DNA of 27,533 bases from Actinomycetota bacterium (GCA_018268695.1 JAFDWD010001072.1:1-27533); one strand, 5' to 3'; counted from the stretch's first letter, positions 1-8,910 are shown. The notes: a model not told the origin generated them from the letters alone. Translations and numbers: made by a program.

Positions 1-353
1 CCTCGATACCCGCGGTGGCGATCAGGCGCGTCCTCGACCGCGGCGGCTTCGATCTCGACCAGGTCGACCTGATCGAGATCAACGAGGCCTTCGCCGCCGT
101 GCCGCTGGTGACGACCTTGGTGCTCGCCGATCGGGACCTGGCGGGCGCCGAGCGGCTGCGCGAGAAAGTCAACGTCAACGGGGGCTCGATCGCGATCGGT
201 CATCCGACCGGAGCCACTGCGGGCCGGATGACGATGAACCTGATCCACGAGCTGCGGCGGCGCGGCGGCGGACTCGGCGTCGCCGCCCTCTGTGGGGGAA
301 TCGGCGAGGCGGAGGCGGCGCTCGTCCGGGTCGAGGGTGTCGGCGGCCGATGA
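1..353 (+). CDS. Thiolase / acetyl-CoA acetyltransferase, C-terminal part (5' end outside window)
   Basis: The 5' end lies before the window; the frame is open from base 3. The visible ~117 residues are the C-terminal thiolase domain. Seen: a NEAFA block (residues matching the family's conserved N-E-A-F-A), then NGGSIAIGHPTGATAGR carrying the catalytic His, and CGGIGEA carrying the second catalytic Cys near the end. Thiolases condense or cleave acyl-CoA chains; in a catabolic operon the usual job is the last thiolytic step that releases acetyl-CoA. The stop overlaps the start of the next gene in an ATGA, so it belongs to the downstream operon. The first catalytic Cys is outside the window and cannot be checked. 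A GTG at 15 is an internal codon, not the true start. Confidence 0.9.
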   Translation, partial: SIPAVAIRRVLDRGGFDLDQVDLIEINEAFAAVPLVTTLVLADRDLAGAERLREKVNVNGGSIAIGHPTGATAGRMTMNLIHELRRRGGGLGVAALCGGIGEAEAALVRVEGVGGR

Positions 354-1234
354 GCATCCCCATCGTCGACACTCATCTCCACCTCTGGGATCTCGACGTG
401 CCAGGGCTCGACTACGAGTGGTTGGAGGTCGATCCCGACCCGTTCCTCGGTCCGCTTGCGGAGATCAAGCGATCTCCCTGGACGGCTGCTCGTTTTCGTC
501 GCGACTCGCGCCACGTCGACCTGTTGGCGGCGGTCCACGTGCAGGCGGCGAGTGGTCCGGGTGACCCGCTGACCGAGACCGAATGGTTGGTCGGGCAGCA
601 CCGCGAGGTCGGTCTCCCCCAGGCGATCATCGGTCGGGCAGACCTGCTCGCCGACGACTTCGAGGAGGTCGTCGACCGTCAGCTGGCGGCCACGCCGCTC
701 TTCCGTGGAGTTCGGGACATGACGATGCCAGGGAAGTTCGCGGACCCACGCCTCGATCTGGCGCTGGCGGTGCTCGAGTCCCGCGGGCTCAGCTGGGACC
801 TCCACTGCTTCCATGAGGAAATGCCGTTGGTCCGAGAGGTCGCCGAACGTCACCCGGCGTTGCCGATCGCTCTCGGGCACGCGGGATTCCCGCTCGATCG
901 CGATGACGCCTACAAGGCCGCCTGGGAAGAAGGGATCACCGCTCTTGCCGGAGCGGAGAACGTGGTCTGCAAGTTCTCGGGACTCGGCATGGGCGACCAC
1001 GGATGGACGGTCGAGTCCTGGCGTCCGTGGGTTCGCCATGCCCTTGCGGCGTTCGGTCCCGGGCGCTGCATGTTCGGGTCGAACTGGCCGGTCGAAAGCC
1101 TCTACGGGTCTTTCGACGCGATCGTCGCGGCCTACGAAGACCTGACCGCAGACCTCGGGGCCGACGACCGTCATGGCTTCTTCGTCGGCAACGCCGTCCG
1201 CCACTATCGACTTGACACAAAGGAGACCCCATGA
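350..1234 (+). CDS. Amidohydrolase-2 family metal-dependent hydrolase (lactonase-like, COG3618 type)
   Basis: 294 residues, TIM-barrel amidohydrolase-2 family. Seen: DTHLHLW at residues 7-13 (metal-binding HxH), GHAG at 176-179 with H177, and FGSNWPVES near 242-250. Family members with this layout hydrolyse sugar or cyclic lactones (L-fuconolactonase, rhamnonolactonase) or decarboxylate 2-pyrone dicarboxylate. The position usually occupied by a catalytic Asp in FGSDWP is Asn (N245), a variant seen in part of the family. ATG overlaps the thiolase stop by 4 bases and its own stop overlaps the next start by 4, so it is translationally coupled. The substrate cannot be read from sequence; opening of a lactone or cyclic amide intermediate suits the HyuAB neighbours. 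Confidence 0.85.
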   Translation: MSIPIVDTHLHLWDLDVPGLDYEWLEVDPDPFLGPLAEIKRSPWTAARFRRDSRHVDLLAAVHVQAASGPGDPLTETEWLVGQHREVGLPQAIIGRADLLADDFEEVVDRQLAATPLFRGVRDMTMPGKFADPRLDLALAVLESRGLSWDLHCFHEEMPLVREVAERHPALPIALGHAGFPLDRDDAYKAAWEEGITALAGAENVVCKFSGLGMGDHGWTVESWRPWVRHALAAFGPGRCMFGSNWPVESLYGSFDAIVAAYEDLTADLGADDRHGFFVGNAVRHYRLDTKETP

Positions 1235-1989
1235 GCAAGCCAACCATCGACCTTTCCGACAAGCGGGCCGTAGTGACCGGCGCCAGCTCCGGTATCGGTG
1301 CCGAGATCGCCGCCGAGCTCGCCGCCGCCGGCGCCGCCGTGGCCCTTGTCGGACGTGACCTGGGACGGCTGGGCGCGACCGCCGAGCGTGTGCGGGGGAA
1401 CGGTGGCACCGCGGTCGAGATCGCCGTCGATCTGACCGGCGACGACGCCGGGCCCTCGGTGGTGGCCCAGGCCAAGGACGGCATCGGTGGAATCGACGTC
1501 CTCGTCCACGCCGCGGGCATCTTCGAGCCGAAGCCGATCGGCGAGTCGGGCCTGGAAGGGATCGATCGCCACCTTGCCGCCAACGTGCGGGCGCCATACG
1601 CGCTGACCGCGGCGGCGATCGAGGAGCTCCGCCCCGGCGGCAGCATCGTCTTCGTCAGCTCGGTGGGGGGCCACGTCGGATTTCCCGGTTGCAGCGCCTA
1701 CGGGGCCTCGAAGGGTGCGATCGAGCTCCTGGTCCGGTGCCTCGCGGTCGAGGAGGCGCCGAACCGCGTGCGGGTGAACGCGGTCGCACCTGGCAACGTG
1801 AGGACGCCGATGAACGCTGACCTTCTCGCCGATCCCGACTACGAAGCCAAGGAGCTCGCGATCACGCCGCTCGGCCGGATCGGCGAGGTCACCGACATCG
1901 CCCCCGCGGTGGCGTTTCTCGCCTCCGATCTGGCCTCCTACATCACCGGACACAGTGTCGTCATCGACGGCGGCCTGGTGGCGGGCTGA
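1231..1989 (+). CDS. Short-chain dehydrogenase/reductase (SDR), first of two
   Basis: 252 residues, the usual classical SDR length. Seen: Rossmann motif TGASSGIG (residues 16-23), HAAG (93-96) in place of the usual NNAG, catalytic Ser at 143/144, and Y157-x3-K161 within SAYGASKG. The C-terminal part (NAVAPGNVRTPM, then ITGHSVVIDGG) is typical of the FabG-like group. It should oxidise or reduce a hydroxy/keto group with NAD(P)(H). ATGA coupling to the amidohydrolase and a 10-base gap to the hydrolase behind it make it part of the operon. Being FabG-like does not imply a role in fatty acid synthesis here; the context points to catabolism. Confidence 0.9.
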   Translation: MSKPTIDLSDKRAVVTGASSGIGAEIAAELAAAGAAVALVGRDLGRLGATAERVRGNGGTAVEIAVDLTGDDAGPSVVAQAKDGIGGIDVLVHAAGIFEPKPIGESGLEGIDRHLAANVRAPYALTAAAIEELRPGGSIVFVSSVGGHVGFPGCSAYGASKGAIELLVRCLAVEEAPNRVRVNAVAPGNVRTPMNADLLADPDYEAKELAITPLGRIGEVTDIAPAVAFLASDLASYITGHSVVIDGGLVAG

Positions 1990-1999
1990 GGAGCGGACG

Positions 2000-3229
2000 A
2001 TGAGTCGACGCGCGACCGAACAAGGCTGGGCACTCGATGCCCTGATGGCGGCGAGTGGCTATGAGGTGTTACACCCCGAGGCTCGGCACCTGATGGGCGA
2101 GTTGGGATATGACCCGACCGACTTCAACCGCGTGCTCTCGCGGGTCAAGGCGGGGGCGATGTTCCCCAAGGCGGCGGGCGAGGTCGGCGAGGAGATCGAG
2201 CGCAAAGCGATCTGGTACGGAAACCAGAGCCTCGATCACGCGGCGCGCGACCTCTACCTTCGCGCGGCGTTGCTCTACGGCCAGGCCCAGTACTCCTTCG
2301 ACCCTGGCGATCCGCGCAAGGACGCCTTCCGCGCGGGCGTCAATCGGGCGGTCGAGCAGATCACCAGATTGACCCCGACCACGATCGAGCGGCTCGAGCT
2401 CCCCTTCGAGGGCAAGTCCCTCTACGGCCTTCTATTCCTGCCGGCGACCACGGAGCCTGCGCCGCTCGTGATCCTCCTGGGTGGCATGGACATGTACAAG
2501 GAGGAGTGGATCAAGACGGCGCTCGACCACTACGTCGCGCGGGGATACGCGGTCCTCGCCCCGGACGGTCCCGGCCAAGGGGAGACCCTCGGTGGCGACC
2601 TGCGCGTCAGCCTGGACAACTTCGAGCGGGCGATCGGGATCTTCATCGACGCGGTCGAGGATCGCCCTGAGATCGATGCCGAACGGATCGGTCTTTGGGG
2701 TGTGAGCATGGGCTCGTACTGGGGCCTGCGGACGGGCGCGGTGGAGCCGCGACTGAAAGCCGTCGGCACCGCGATGGGCTGCTACGGCGACATGCGGATC
2801 ATCTTCGAGCGCGCCCAGCCCTCCTTCAAGCGCAACTTCATGAACATGTCGGGCTACACCGACGAGGACGCCTTCGACCGCGAGGTGGCGGCGAAGATGG
2901 GAGTGGACGCGCTGGTCGAGAAGATCGAGGTGCCGGTGCTGATGCAGTACGGCGAGTTCGACGAGCTCTCCACCGTCGACGCGACGGTCGACCTCTACGA
3001 CAAGATCAACGCCCCGAAGCGGCTGATGATCTTCGAGCAGGAGTTCCACGCTCTGGGTGGTGTCGGGGCCGAGTTGATCGGCGGGGCCGCCTCCTGGCTC
3101 GATCTCGCATTGGCGGGCCGGATCCCGGCCGGCGAGGCGAGGCAGTCCTACCTCAAGCACTCGGGCGAGGTCGTCGAGGATGCGACGCCGGACTGGTGGC
3201 TGTCCGCGGCCGCGGCGCCGGAAGGTTGA
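2000..3229 (+). CDS. Alpha/beta hydrolase, C-C bond-cleaving (dihydropseudooxynicotine hydrolase-like), copy A
   Basis: 409 residues from an ATG placed 10 bases after the SDR stop; the frame is open further upstream, but this start matches the N-terminus of the paralogue at 13197. Seen: a helical N-terminal region of about 130 residues, then the hydrolase core with nucleophile elbow GVSMGS (S236), acid D321 in GEFDELS and H350 in EFHALGG. An N-terminal cap plus this triad is the architecture of 2,6-dihydropseudooxynicotine hydrolase and FrsA-like proteins, which cleave a carbon-carbon bond beside a ketone. The assignment to C-C cleavage is family inference; an esterase role is possible. No signal peptide is seen, so it should be cytoplasmic. 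Confidence 0.85.
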   Translation: MSRRATEQGWALDALMAASGYEVLHPEARHLMGELGYDPTDFNRVLSRVKAGAMFPKAAGEVGEEIERKAIWYGNQSLDHAARDLYLRAALLYGQAQYSFDPGDPRKDAFRAGVNRAVEQITRLTPTTIERLELPFEGKSLYGLLFLPATTEPAPLVILLGGMDMYKEEWIKTALDHYVARGYAVLAPDGPGQGETLGGDLRVSLDNFERAIGIFIDAVEDRPEIDAERIGLWGVSMGSYWGLRTGAVEPRLKAVGTAMGCYGDMRIIFERAQPSFKRNFMNMSGYTDEDAFDREVAAKMGVDALVEKIEVPVLMQYGEFDELSTVDATVDLYDKINAPKRLMIFEQEFHALGGVGAELIGGAASWLDLALAGRIPAGEARQSYLKHSGEVVEDATPDWWLSAAAAPEG

Positions 3230-3234
3230 GCGCG

Positions 3235-3996
3235 ATGGCCGGCCTACTGGAGGGAAAGGTGGCGATCGTGACCGGGGCCGGATCGGGCATCGGCCGTGCC
3301 GCGGCGCTCGGGTTCGCTCGCGAGGGCGCGGCCGTCGCCGCCTCGGACATCGACGCCGCCTCCGCGCAGGCGGTCGCCACGAAGATCGAGGCCGACGGCG
3401 GCAGGGCGATCGCGATCGCCTGTGACATCGCCGACCCGGGACAGGTCGAGGCGATGGTCGCCGGCACGGCGGCCGAGCTCGGAGGCCTCGATTGTGCCTT
3501 CAACAACGCCGGCGTCGAGGACCCCGTCGGCCCCGTCCACCTACTCGACGAGAAGGGATGGGACTCGGTGCTCGACGTCGACCTCCGCGGGACCTGGCTC
3601 TGCCTCAAGCACGAGGCGGCCTACATGCTCGAGAACGACGGCGGCGCGATCGTCAACAACGCCTCGGTCCTCTCGTACGTCGGTCAGAAGCACACTCCCG
3701 CCTACGTCTCGGCCAAGCACGGAGTCCTCGGGCTGACCCGCGCGGCGGCGCTGGACTTCGCCGAGTCCGGAATCCGGGTGAACTGCGTCGCTCCGGGGGC
3801 CATCCGGACGCCCTTGCTCGACCGGGCGGTGGACTCCGGCGCGGCGACCGAGAAGGAGTTCGCGGCCCTGCAGCCGATCGGGCGTCTGGGCACGCCCGAG
3901 GAGGTCGCCGAGGCCGCGATCTGGCTCTGCTCGGATCGCGCCTCCTTCGTCACCGGCGCCAGCCTCGTCGTCGACGGTGGACTGACGGTGCGCTGA
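3235..3996 (+). CDS. Short-chain dehydrogenase/reductase (SDR), second of two
   Basis: 253 residues from ATG at 3235, five bases after the hydrolase stop; the open frame extends far upstream only as a shadow of the previous gene. Seen: TGAGSGIG (13-20), NNAG (90-93), catalytic S144, Y157 and K161, and an end of SFVTGASLVVDGG. All active-site residues are present. The acidic run SDID at residues 37-40, after the second strand, favours NAD(H) over NADP(H). It probably oxidises a hydroxy intermediate of the pathway. The stop overlaps the HyuA start by one base (TGATG). It differs clearly from the SDR at 1231, so the two likely act at different steps. Confidence 0.9.
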   Translation: MAGLLEGKVAIVTGAGSGIGRAAALGFAREGAAVAASDIDAASAQAVATKIEADGGRAIAIACDIADPGQVEAMVAGTAAELGGLDCAFNNAGVEDPVGPVHLLDEKGWDSVLDVDLRGTWLCLKHEAAYMLENDGGAIVNNASVLSYVGQKHTPAYVSAKHGVLGLTRAAALDFAESGIRVNCVAPGAIRTPLLDRAVDSGAATEKEFAALQPIGRLGTPEEVAEAAIWLCSDRASFVTGASLVVDGGLTVR

Positions 3997-5996
3997 TGGC
4001 GGGCGATTGGCACATCGGCGGCGATGTCGGCGGCACCTTCACCGACCTGATCGCCTGGTCGGAAGGCGGCACGCCGGTGCTGGTGAAGACCCCGTCGACG
4101 CTCGACAACCAGGCCGACGGCATCCTCCGCGCGGTCGCCGCCGCCGTCCCCGAGGAGGAGCGTTCCGGCATCGTCGAGCTTCTGCACGGGACGACCACCG
4201 CGACCAACGCGATCCTCGAGCGTCAAGGGGTCGCGACCGCCCTCGTCACCACCGAGGGCTTCCGCGACGTGCTGGAGCTCGGGCGCCGCACGCGACCCAA
4301 GGTCTACGGCCTGCGCGGTGAGTTCGAGCCACACGTACCGCGCTGGCTGCGCTTCGAGGTCCCCGGCCGGCTCGACCGCTCCGGTGTCGAGCTGATCCCG
4401 CTGGATGAGGACGCGGTGCGATCGATCGCCGCCGCCATCGCAGCCGCCGAAGTCGGAAGCGTCGCCGTCACCCTGCTCCACTCCTACGCCAACCCCGACC
4501 ACGAGGATCGGGTGGCCTCGATCCTGGAAGCCGAGCTGCCGGGGATCCACGTCAGCCGCTCGGTCGAGGTGCTGCCGGAGATCCGCGAGTTCGAGCGCAC
4601 GGTGGCGACGACTCTCAACGCCTACGTCGAGCCGATCCTGTCCCGCTACCTCGATGACCTGCGCACGCGCGTCGCCGCGGAGGCGCCCGCCGCCCAGGTG
4701 CGGGTGATGCAGGGCAACGGCGGCACGATTCCGGTCGCCGAGCTGGCCGGCTTTCCGATTCGCAGCGTGATCAGCGGTCCGGCCGCCGGCCTCACCGGTG
4801 CCGCCCGGGTGCTCGACGAGCTTGGTATCGATGCGGCGATCGCCTGCGACATGGGCGGCACCAGCTTCGATGTCGGGGTGATCGAGGCCGGCAAGCCGAT
4901 CGCGACCACCGACCTGGAGCTGGAGTACAACGTCCCGATCCGGATCCCCACGCTGGACGTGCGGACGATCGGAGCCGGGGGAGGCTCGATCGCCCATCTC
5001 GACGATGGGGGCATGTTGCGCGTCGGCCCGCTCTCGGCCGGATCCGTTCCCGGGCCGATCTGGTACGGCAAGGGGGGTAGGCAGCTCACCGTCACCGACG
5101 CCAACGTCCTCGCCGGTCGGTTGCTGGCGAGCTCGCTCGGCACCGACCTGGCGCCGACCGTGAGCGAGGGGGAGATCTGGGCGACGGTGGCGGACGCGCA
5201 ACCCGACCTCGTCGCCGCGTTCCCGGATCCGATCGAGCTTGCCGAGGCGGTCCTGCGTGTAGTCGTCGCGACGATGGCGGGCTGCGTCCGCGAGGTGACC
5301 GTCCGCAGCGGCCGCGACCCACGCGACTTCGCGATCGTCAGCTATGGGGGCGCGGGCCCTCTGCACGCCTGTGAGATCGCTCGCGAGATGGGCATCCGGC
5401 GCGTCGTCGTCCCCGCCTTTCCCGGCCTCCTCTCCGCCTACGGTTGCCTGATCGCCGACCTGGTCCGCGAGTCGATCGTCGGCGTCTACGCGCGCCTCGC
5501 CGACCTGCGCCAAGAGGAGCTCGCGGCCGATCTGCATGAGCGGGCCGTTGCCCTGATCGCCGCCTTGCGGGAGATCGAACCGGGTCCGGTCGAGGTTCAG
5601 GCGCATTACGAGTGTCAGTTCGAACGTCAGACCCACACGATCTACGTCGAGGCGGGCCTCGAGGCCGACCCGGAGGAGATACGCGAAGCGTTCCTCGCTC
5701 GCTACCGGCAGCTCTACGGCGAGCTGCTGCCAAAATCTCCGATCGAGGTCCGCAGCGTCCGTGTGGAGGCGCGGGCGCCCCGGCGGGCGGTCGGATCGTG
5801 GTCCCTCGGGGATGTCGCCCCGGTCGACCGATCGCGCCCCGACGGGGTCGAACACTGGCGTCCAGAGCTCCCGGTCGGCACCCGGATCAAAGGCCGGGCG
5901 ACGATCAGCGCCCCCGACGCGACCCTGTACCTGCCGCCGCGCTGCACCGCCGAGGTGGTCGGCGGCGGCCACATCATCGTGGAGGTGGAACCGTGA
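3996..5996 (+). CDS. hyuA: Hydantoinase A / oxoprolinase family protein (HyuA-like ATPase subunit)
   Basis: 666 residues, normal length for a separate HyuA subunit. Start ATG sits in the TGATG overlap with the SDR stop. Seen: N-terminal ASKHA phosphate motif GGDVGGTFTDL (residues 8-18), HGTTTATNAIL around residue 65, a second phosphate motif CDMGGTSFDVG in the middle, GAGGGSIAHLD, and SYGGAGPLHA near the C-terminal third. HyuA/HyuB enzymes use ATP to activate and hydrolyse cyclic amides (N-methylhydantoin, 5-oxoproline, caprolactam) or, as acetone/acetophenone carboxylases, to carboxylate ketones. No third carboxylase subunit is present, which favours cyclic-amide hydrolysis. Its partner overlaps by 4 bases. 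Confidence 0.9.
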   Translation: MAGDWHIGGDVGGTFTDLIAWSEGGTPVLVKTPSTLDNQADGILRAVAAAVPEEERSGIVELLHGTTTATNAILERQGVATALVTTEGFRDVLELGRRTRPKVYGLRGEFEPHVPRWLRFEVPGRLDRSGVELIPLDEDAVRSIAAAIAAAEVGSVAVTLLHSYANPDHEDRVASILEAELPGIHVSRSVEVLPEIREFERTVATTLNAYVEPILSRYLDDLRTRVAAEAPAAQVRVMQGNGGTIPVAELAGFPIRSVISGPAAGLTGAARVLDELGIDAAIACDMGGTSFDVGVIEAGKPIATTDLELEYNVPIRIPTLDVRTIGAGGGSIAHLDDGGMLRVGPLSAGSVPGPIWYGKGGRQLTVTDANVLAGRLLASSLGTDLAPTVSEGEIWATVADAQPDLVAAFPDPIELAEAVLRVVVATMAGCVREVTVRSGRDPRDFAIVSYGGAGPLHACEIAREMGIRRVVVPAFPGLLSAYGCLIADLVRESIVGVYARLADLRQEELAADLHERAVALIAALREIEPGPVEVQAHYECQFERQTHTIYVEAGLEADPEEIREAFLARYRQLYGELLPKSPIEVRSVRVEARAPRRAVGSWSLGDVAPVDRSRPDGVEHWRPELPVGTRIKGRATISAPDATLYLPPRCTAEVVGGGHIIVEVEP

Positions 5997-7645
5997 GCAC
6001 CCAGACCGTCACCGCCGCCGACATCGCCATCTTCTCCGGCGCGGTCGAGCAGATCTGCACCGAGATGGATACGGCACTCGAGCGCTGCGCCTTCTCGCCG
6101 ATCATCTCCGAGGCGGTCGACCGTGCCTCCGGGATGTATTCGTCGAGGGACGGAGGCGTGATCGCCCAGGGAGCCCGTGGCCTGCCGATCTTCGCCGGCT
6201 GCATGCAGTACTCGGTCGAGGCCTTCCTGGCCGAGGTTCGCGATCTCGCTCCGCTCGACGTCTACATGTTGAACGACCCGTACCGCGGCGGCACCCATCT
6301 GATGGACGTGCGCCTGCTGACACCATTCCACTACGGAGGCGAGCTGGTCTGCATCCTTGGCAACACGGCCCACTGGGCCGACATGGGCGGTGCGGTCCCG
6401 GGCGGATTCGGCTCGCGCTCGTTGTCGATCCACGAGGAGGGGCTGCGCTTCGGGCCGACCCGGCTGGTGGAGGACGGGGAGATCGACCAGAACATTCTCA
6501 GGATGGTGCTCGACAACATTCGCCTTCCCGACGAACGCGAAGGGGACATCGTCGCGCAGCTGAACGCGCTGGAAGTGGGTCGGCGACGGCTCACCGAGCT
6601 GATCGACCGGCTCGGCCTCGACCGTTTTCACATGCTCTCGGTCGAGCTTGAAAGCTATGCCGAGAAGATTGCCGCGACCCGATTCGAGGCGATCCCGGAC
6701 GGGTGCTACGAGGCGGTCGCCTTCATGGACGACGACGGAGTCGATTTCGACCCTCTGCGGGTCCAGTGCGCCCTTACCGTCTCCGGCGGCAACCTTAGCT
6801 TCGACCTCGCGGGCACCAGTCCGCGTTGCAAAGGTCCGATGAACTCACCCCTCGGCGCGACCAAGTCCGGGGTGTTGATCGGCCTTCTCCACTCCTTTCC
6901 GGACCTGGTGATAAACGCCGGTACCTTCAGGAGGCTCGACGTCGCGGTGCCCGAGGGATGCTTCCTCAACGCCCGCTATCCCTCGCCTGTCGCGGGCTGC
7001 GCGTCGGAGGTGCCGGCGCGGGTGATCGACGTGACGATCGCCGCCCTCGGCCAGGCGTTGCCTGCGCTGGCCGAAGGCGCCGCCTGTTCGACCTCGGCCA
7101 ATCTGACGGTCTCCGGCACGCACGAAGGACGCGACTTCATCATGTACTTCTTTGCCGGCGGCGGCTACGGCGCGCATGCCGAAGGCGATGGCCTCAGCAA
7201 TGCCTGCGCAACGATCTCGATGGCGAAGGTGCCGCCTATCGAGCTGCTCGAGGAGTGGTATCCGGTGCGCTTCGACCGCTACGAGCTGCGTCCCGATTCG
7301 GCGGGCGCGGGTCGCCACCGTGGCGGTCTTGGCGCCCGGGTGGAGCTGCGCATCGAGTGTGAGAAGGCCGAGGTCTCCTTCCTCATGGATCGCGGCCGGC
7401 TCGGCCCGCCGGGAGTCGAGGGCGGGGAGGACGCGCGGACCACCGTCGCACGGCTGATCCGCGCCGACGGTACGGAGCTGGTGCCGGAGCATCTGACCAA
7501 GGACCAGGACATCCAGGTCGCTCGCGGCGACCAGATCGTGGTCGAACTTCCCGGCGGCGGTGGTTTCGGATCCGTCGCCGAGCGCGACCCGGCGCTGGTC
7601 GCCCGAGACCTGAAGGCCGGCTACGTCACAGAGGAGGGACGATGA
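5993..7645 (+). CDS. hyuB: Hydantoinase B / oxoprolinase family protein (HyuB-like subunit)
   Basis: 550 residues from GTG at 5993, within a GTGA overlap with hyuA. Seen: N-terminal block with AFSPIISEAVDRASGMYS, MLNDPYRGGTHLMD around residues 90-103, HWADMGGAVPGG, a GAGRHRGGLG segment, and a C-terminal VELPGGGGFG, all hallmarks of the hydantoinase B/oxoprolinase C-terminal half. It would form the second active-site subunit with HyuA and open a cyclic amide using ATP, with the phosphorylated intermediate made by HyuA. A 4-base overlap continues into the VOC gene. The exact substrate is unknown; caprolactamase, N-methylhydantoinase and 5-oxoprolinase are all built this way. Confidence 0.9.
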   Translation: MSTQTVTAADIAIFSGAVEQICTEMDTALERCAFSPIISEAVDRASGMYSSRDGGVIAQGARGLPIFAGCMQYSVEAFLAEVRDLAPLDVYMLNDPYRGGTHLMDVRLLTPFHYGGELVCILGNTAHWADMGGAVPGGFGSRSLSIHEEGLRFGPTRLVEDGEIDQNILRMVLDNIRLPDEREGDIVAQLNALEVGRRRLTELIDRLGLDRFHMLSVELESYAEKIAATRFEAIPDGCYEAVAFMDDDGVDFDPLRVQCALTVSGGNLSFDLAGTSPRCKGPMNSPLGATKSGVLIGLLHSFPDLVINAGTFRRLDVAVPEGCFLNARYPSPVAGCASEVPARVIDVTIAALGQALPALAEGAACSTSANLTVSGTHEGRDFIMYFFAGGGYGAHAEGDGLSNACATISMAKVPPIELLEEWYPVRFDRYELRPDSAGAGRHRGGLGARVELRIECEKAEVSFLMDRGRLGPPGVEGGEDARTTVARLIRADGTELVPEHLTKDQDIQVARGDQIVVELPGGGGFGSVAERDPALVARDLKAGYVTEEGR

Positions 7646-8100
7646 TCCGCGATTACCACCACACCGTGTTGCTGGTCAGCGACATGGACCGATCGATCGA
7701 GTTCTACTGCGACACCCTGGGACTCGAGCTGATCAACCGCGACGATGATCGGCGCGGCGAGTTCCTCGACCAGATGTTCAATGTCGAGGGAGTCCACATC
7801 AAGCTGGCGCTCCTGCGTGCGGGCGGCGAGATCGTCGAGCTGGTCGAGCCGGTCGCGCCGGCCGAGTTGGTCGAGTACGACGGCTCTGACAACCCCTTCG
7901 GCATCGCGCGGATCGGCTGGGAAGTCGAGGAGATCGAGGAGCTGGTCGAGGGACTGAAGGCGAAGGGGGTCGAGTTCCTCGGCGACATCGTCGAGATGAC
8001 GGTCGGCCACTACGCCGGCGGCAAGGTGGTCTTCTTCCGTGATCCTGACGGAATCGTGCTCGAGTTTCAGCAGCCTGCCGTGCCCGGGCGTATCACCTGA
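7642..8100 (+). CDS. VOC / glyoxalase-fold metalloprotein
   Basis: 152 residues, a single vicinal-oxygen-chelate unit of two beta-alpha-beta-beta-beta modules. Seen: YHHTVLLVSDMDRSIEFY at the N-terminus with a candidate metal His (H6/H7), a central EIVELVEP segment carrying acidic residues, a second module with VGHYAGGKVVFFRDPDG, and a final VLEF with the usual metal Glu. Family activities include glyoxalase I, methylmalonyl-CoA epimerase, ring-cleaving dioxygenase and fosfomycin-type resistance. As the last gene of the catabolic operon an epimerase/isomerase or lyase step is plausible. The stop lies 8 bases inside the 3' end of the convergent IclR gene. Confidence 0.85.
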   Translation: MIRDYHHTVLLVSDMDRSIEFYCDTLGLELINRDDDRRGEFLDQMFNVEGVHIKLALLRAGGEIVELVEPVAPAELVEYDGSDNPFGIARIGWEVEEIEELVEGLKAKGVEFLGDIVEMTVGHYAGGKVVFFRDPDGIVLEFQQPAVPGRIT

Positions 8101-8863
8101 CCGTCCCGACCCCGTCACGGACGAACTCATGCGTGAGCCAGGCGGCCGTGGCGCTGAGGCTCGCTCCCAGGGCCGGGATGTCCGTGGACCCCATGCGGGT
8201 CCCCGGACCGGTGACGTTCAGCGCGGCCACCGCCCTGCCCTCCGCGTCGAGCAACGGGGCGGCGAGCGCTACTCCGCCAGGTACCGTCTCACCCATGCTG
8301 CCGGCATAGCCGAGGGCACGGATCGATGGCAGGGCCGCCCGCAGCTCGTCGCGATCGGCGACGCCGAGCAGGCTCTGCTCGAGCAGCCGCTCCACCTCGA
8401 TCGGGTCGGTGAACGCAAGCATCGCCTTACCCGCCGCCCCGGCGGTCAAGGGATAGGAATTGCCGACGCCTGAGGCCATGTGGACGGGACGCTCGCTGAC
8501 CAACTCGATCAGGCAGACGCGGGAATCCTGCAGGCGCCAGTGAAGCGCGACCGTCTCACCGGTCGCGTCGCGCAGCTCCGCGAGGCGAACGCGGGCCGAG
8601 GCGAGCAACTCCTGGTCGAGGACCACACCGGCGATCCGCATCACGCCGCTGCCGAGCGTGTAATGGCGACGATGCTCGTCGAAGACGACGAGATCCTGGG
8701 CGCGAAGGGCCTGTAACAGTCGATGGGTGGTCGGCGGCGTCAGGCTCACGGCCGCTGCGACCTCGGCCAAGGTCAGGGTCGGGCGGTCGGTGCTGAAGAC
8801 CTTCAAGATGCGGATCGCGCGATCGACGCTCTGTGCCCCTCGCAAGGCGGTTTCTTCCCCCAA
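8093..8863 (-). CDS. IclR-family transcriptional regulator, copy 1
   Basis: 256 residues from TTG at 8863. A TTG at 8881 would add six residues, but the 8863 start has a GAGGAG six bases upstream and gives an N-terminus that lines up with the second IclR (both begin with about eight residues before GAQ). Seen: N-terminal winged HTH (TLTLAEVAAAVSLTPPTTHRLL), a wing ending near YTLGSGV, then the effector domain with VALHWRLQDSRVCLIEL, MASGVGNSYPLTAGAAGKAM and GYAGSMGETVPGGVALAAP. IclR proteins are tetrameric repressors or activators controlled by small catabolites. Its 3' end overlaps the VOC gene convergently. An operator candidate sits 22 bases upstream of the start, so autoregulation is likely. 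Confidence 0.92.
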   Translation of the reverse strand: MGEETALRGAQSVDRAIRILKVFSTDRPTLTLAEVAAAVSLTPPTTHRLLQALRAQDLVVFDEHRRHYTLGSGVMRIAGVVLDQELLASARVRLAELRDATGETVALHWRLQDSRVCLIELVSERPVHMASGVGNSYPLTAGAAGKAMLAFTDPIEVERLLEQSLLGVADRDELRAALPSIRALGYAGSMGETVPGGVALAAPLLDAEGRAVAALNVTGPGTRMGSTDIPALGASLSATAAWLTHEFVRDGVGTVR

Positions 8864-8884
8864 CGGTCTCTCCTCTGGCAACTA

Positions 8885-8910
8885 CAAATTGGAACATATA
8901 TACACAAAGT
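8885..8910 (-). promoter_or_regulatory. Candidate IclR operator, IclR1 side of the divergent region
   Basis: A 26-base site 22 bases before the IclR1 start. It matches the inverted copy at 9011-9036 at 20 of 26 positions, with common parts TTGGAA/ATGGAA, TATAT and ACAAAGT. The AT-rich block is unusual in this GC-rich DNA and probably covers the -10 region of the leftward promoter. That the IclR protein binds here is inference. Confidence 0.6.

Noticed and set aside
200..1597. Long minus-strand open frame of 465 codons
   Set aside because: Arg- and Pro-rich translation with no family motif, antisense to three recognised plus-strand genes; a shadow of the GC-rich codon pattern.
3702..5972. Minus-strand open frame of 756 codons opposite hyuA
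   Set aside because: Low-complexity Asp/Arg/Gly-rich translation with no motif; hyuA on the plus strand has clear ASKHA motifs throughout.
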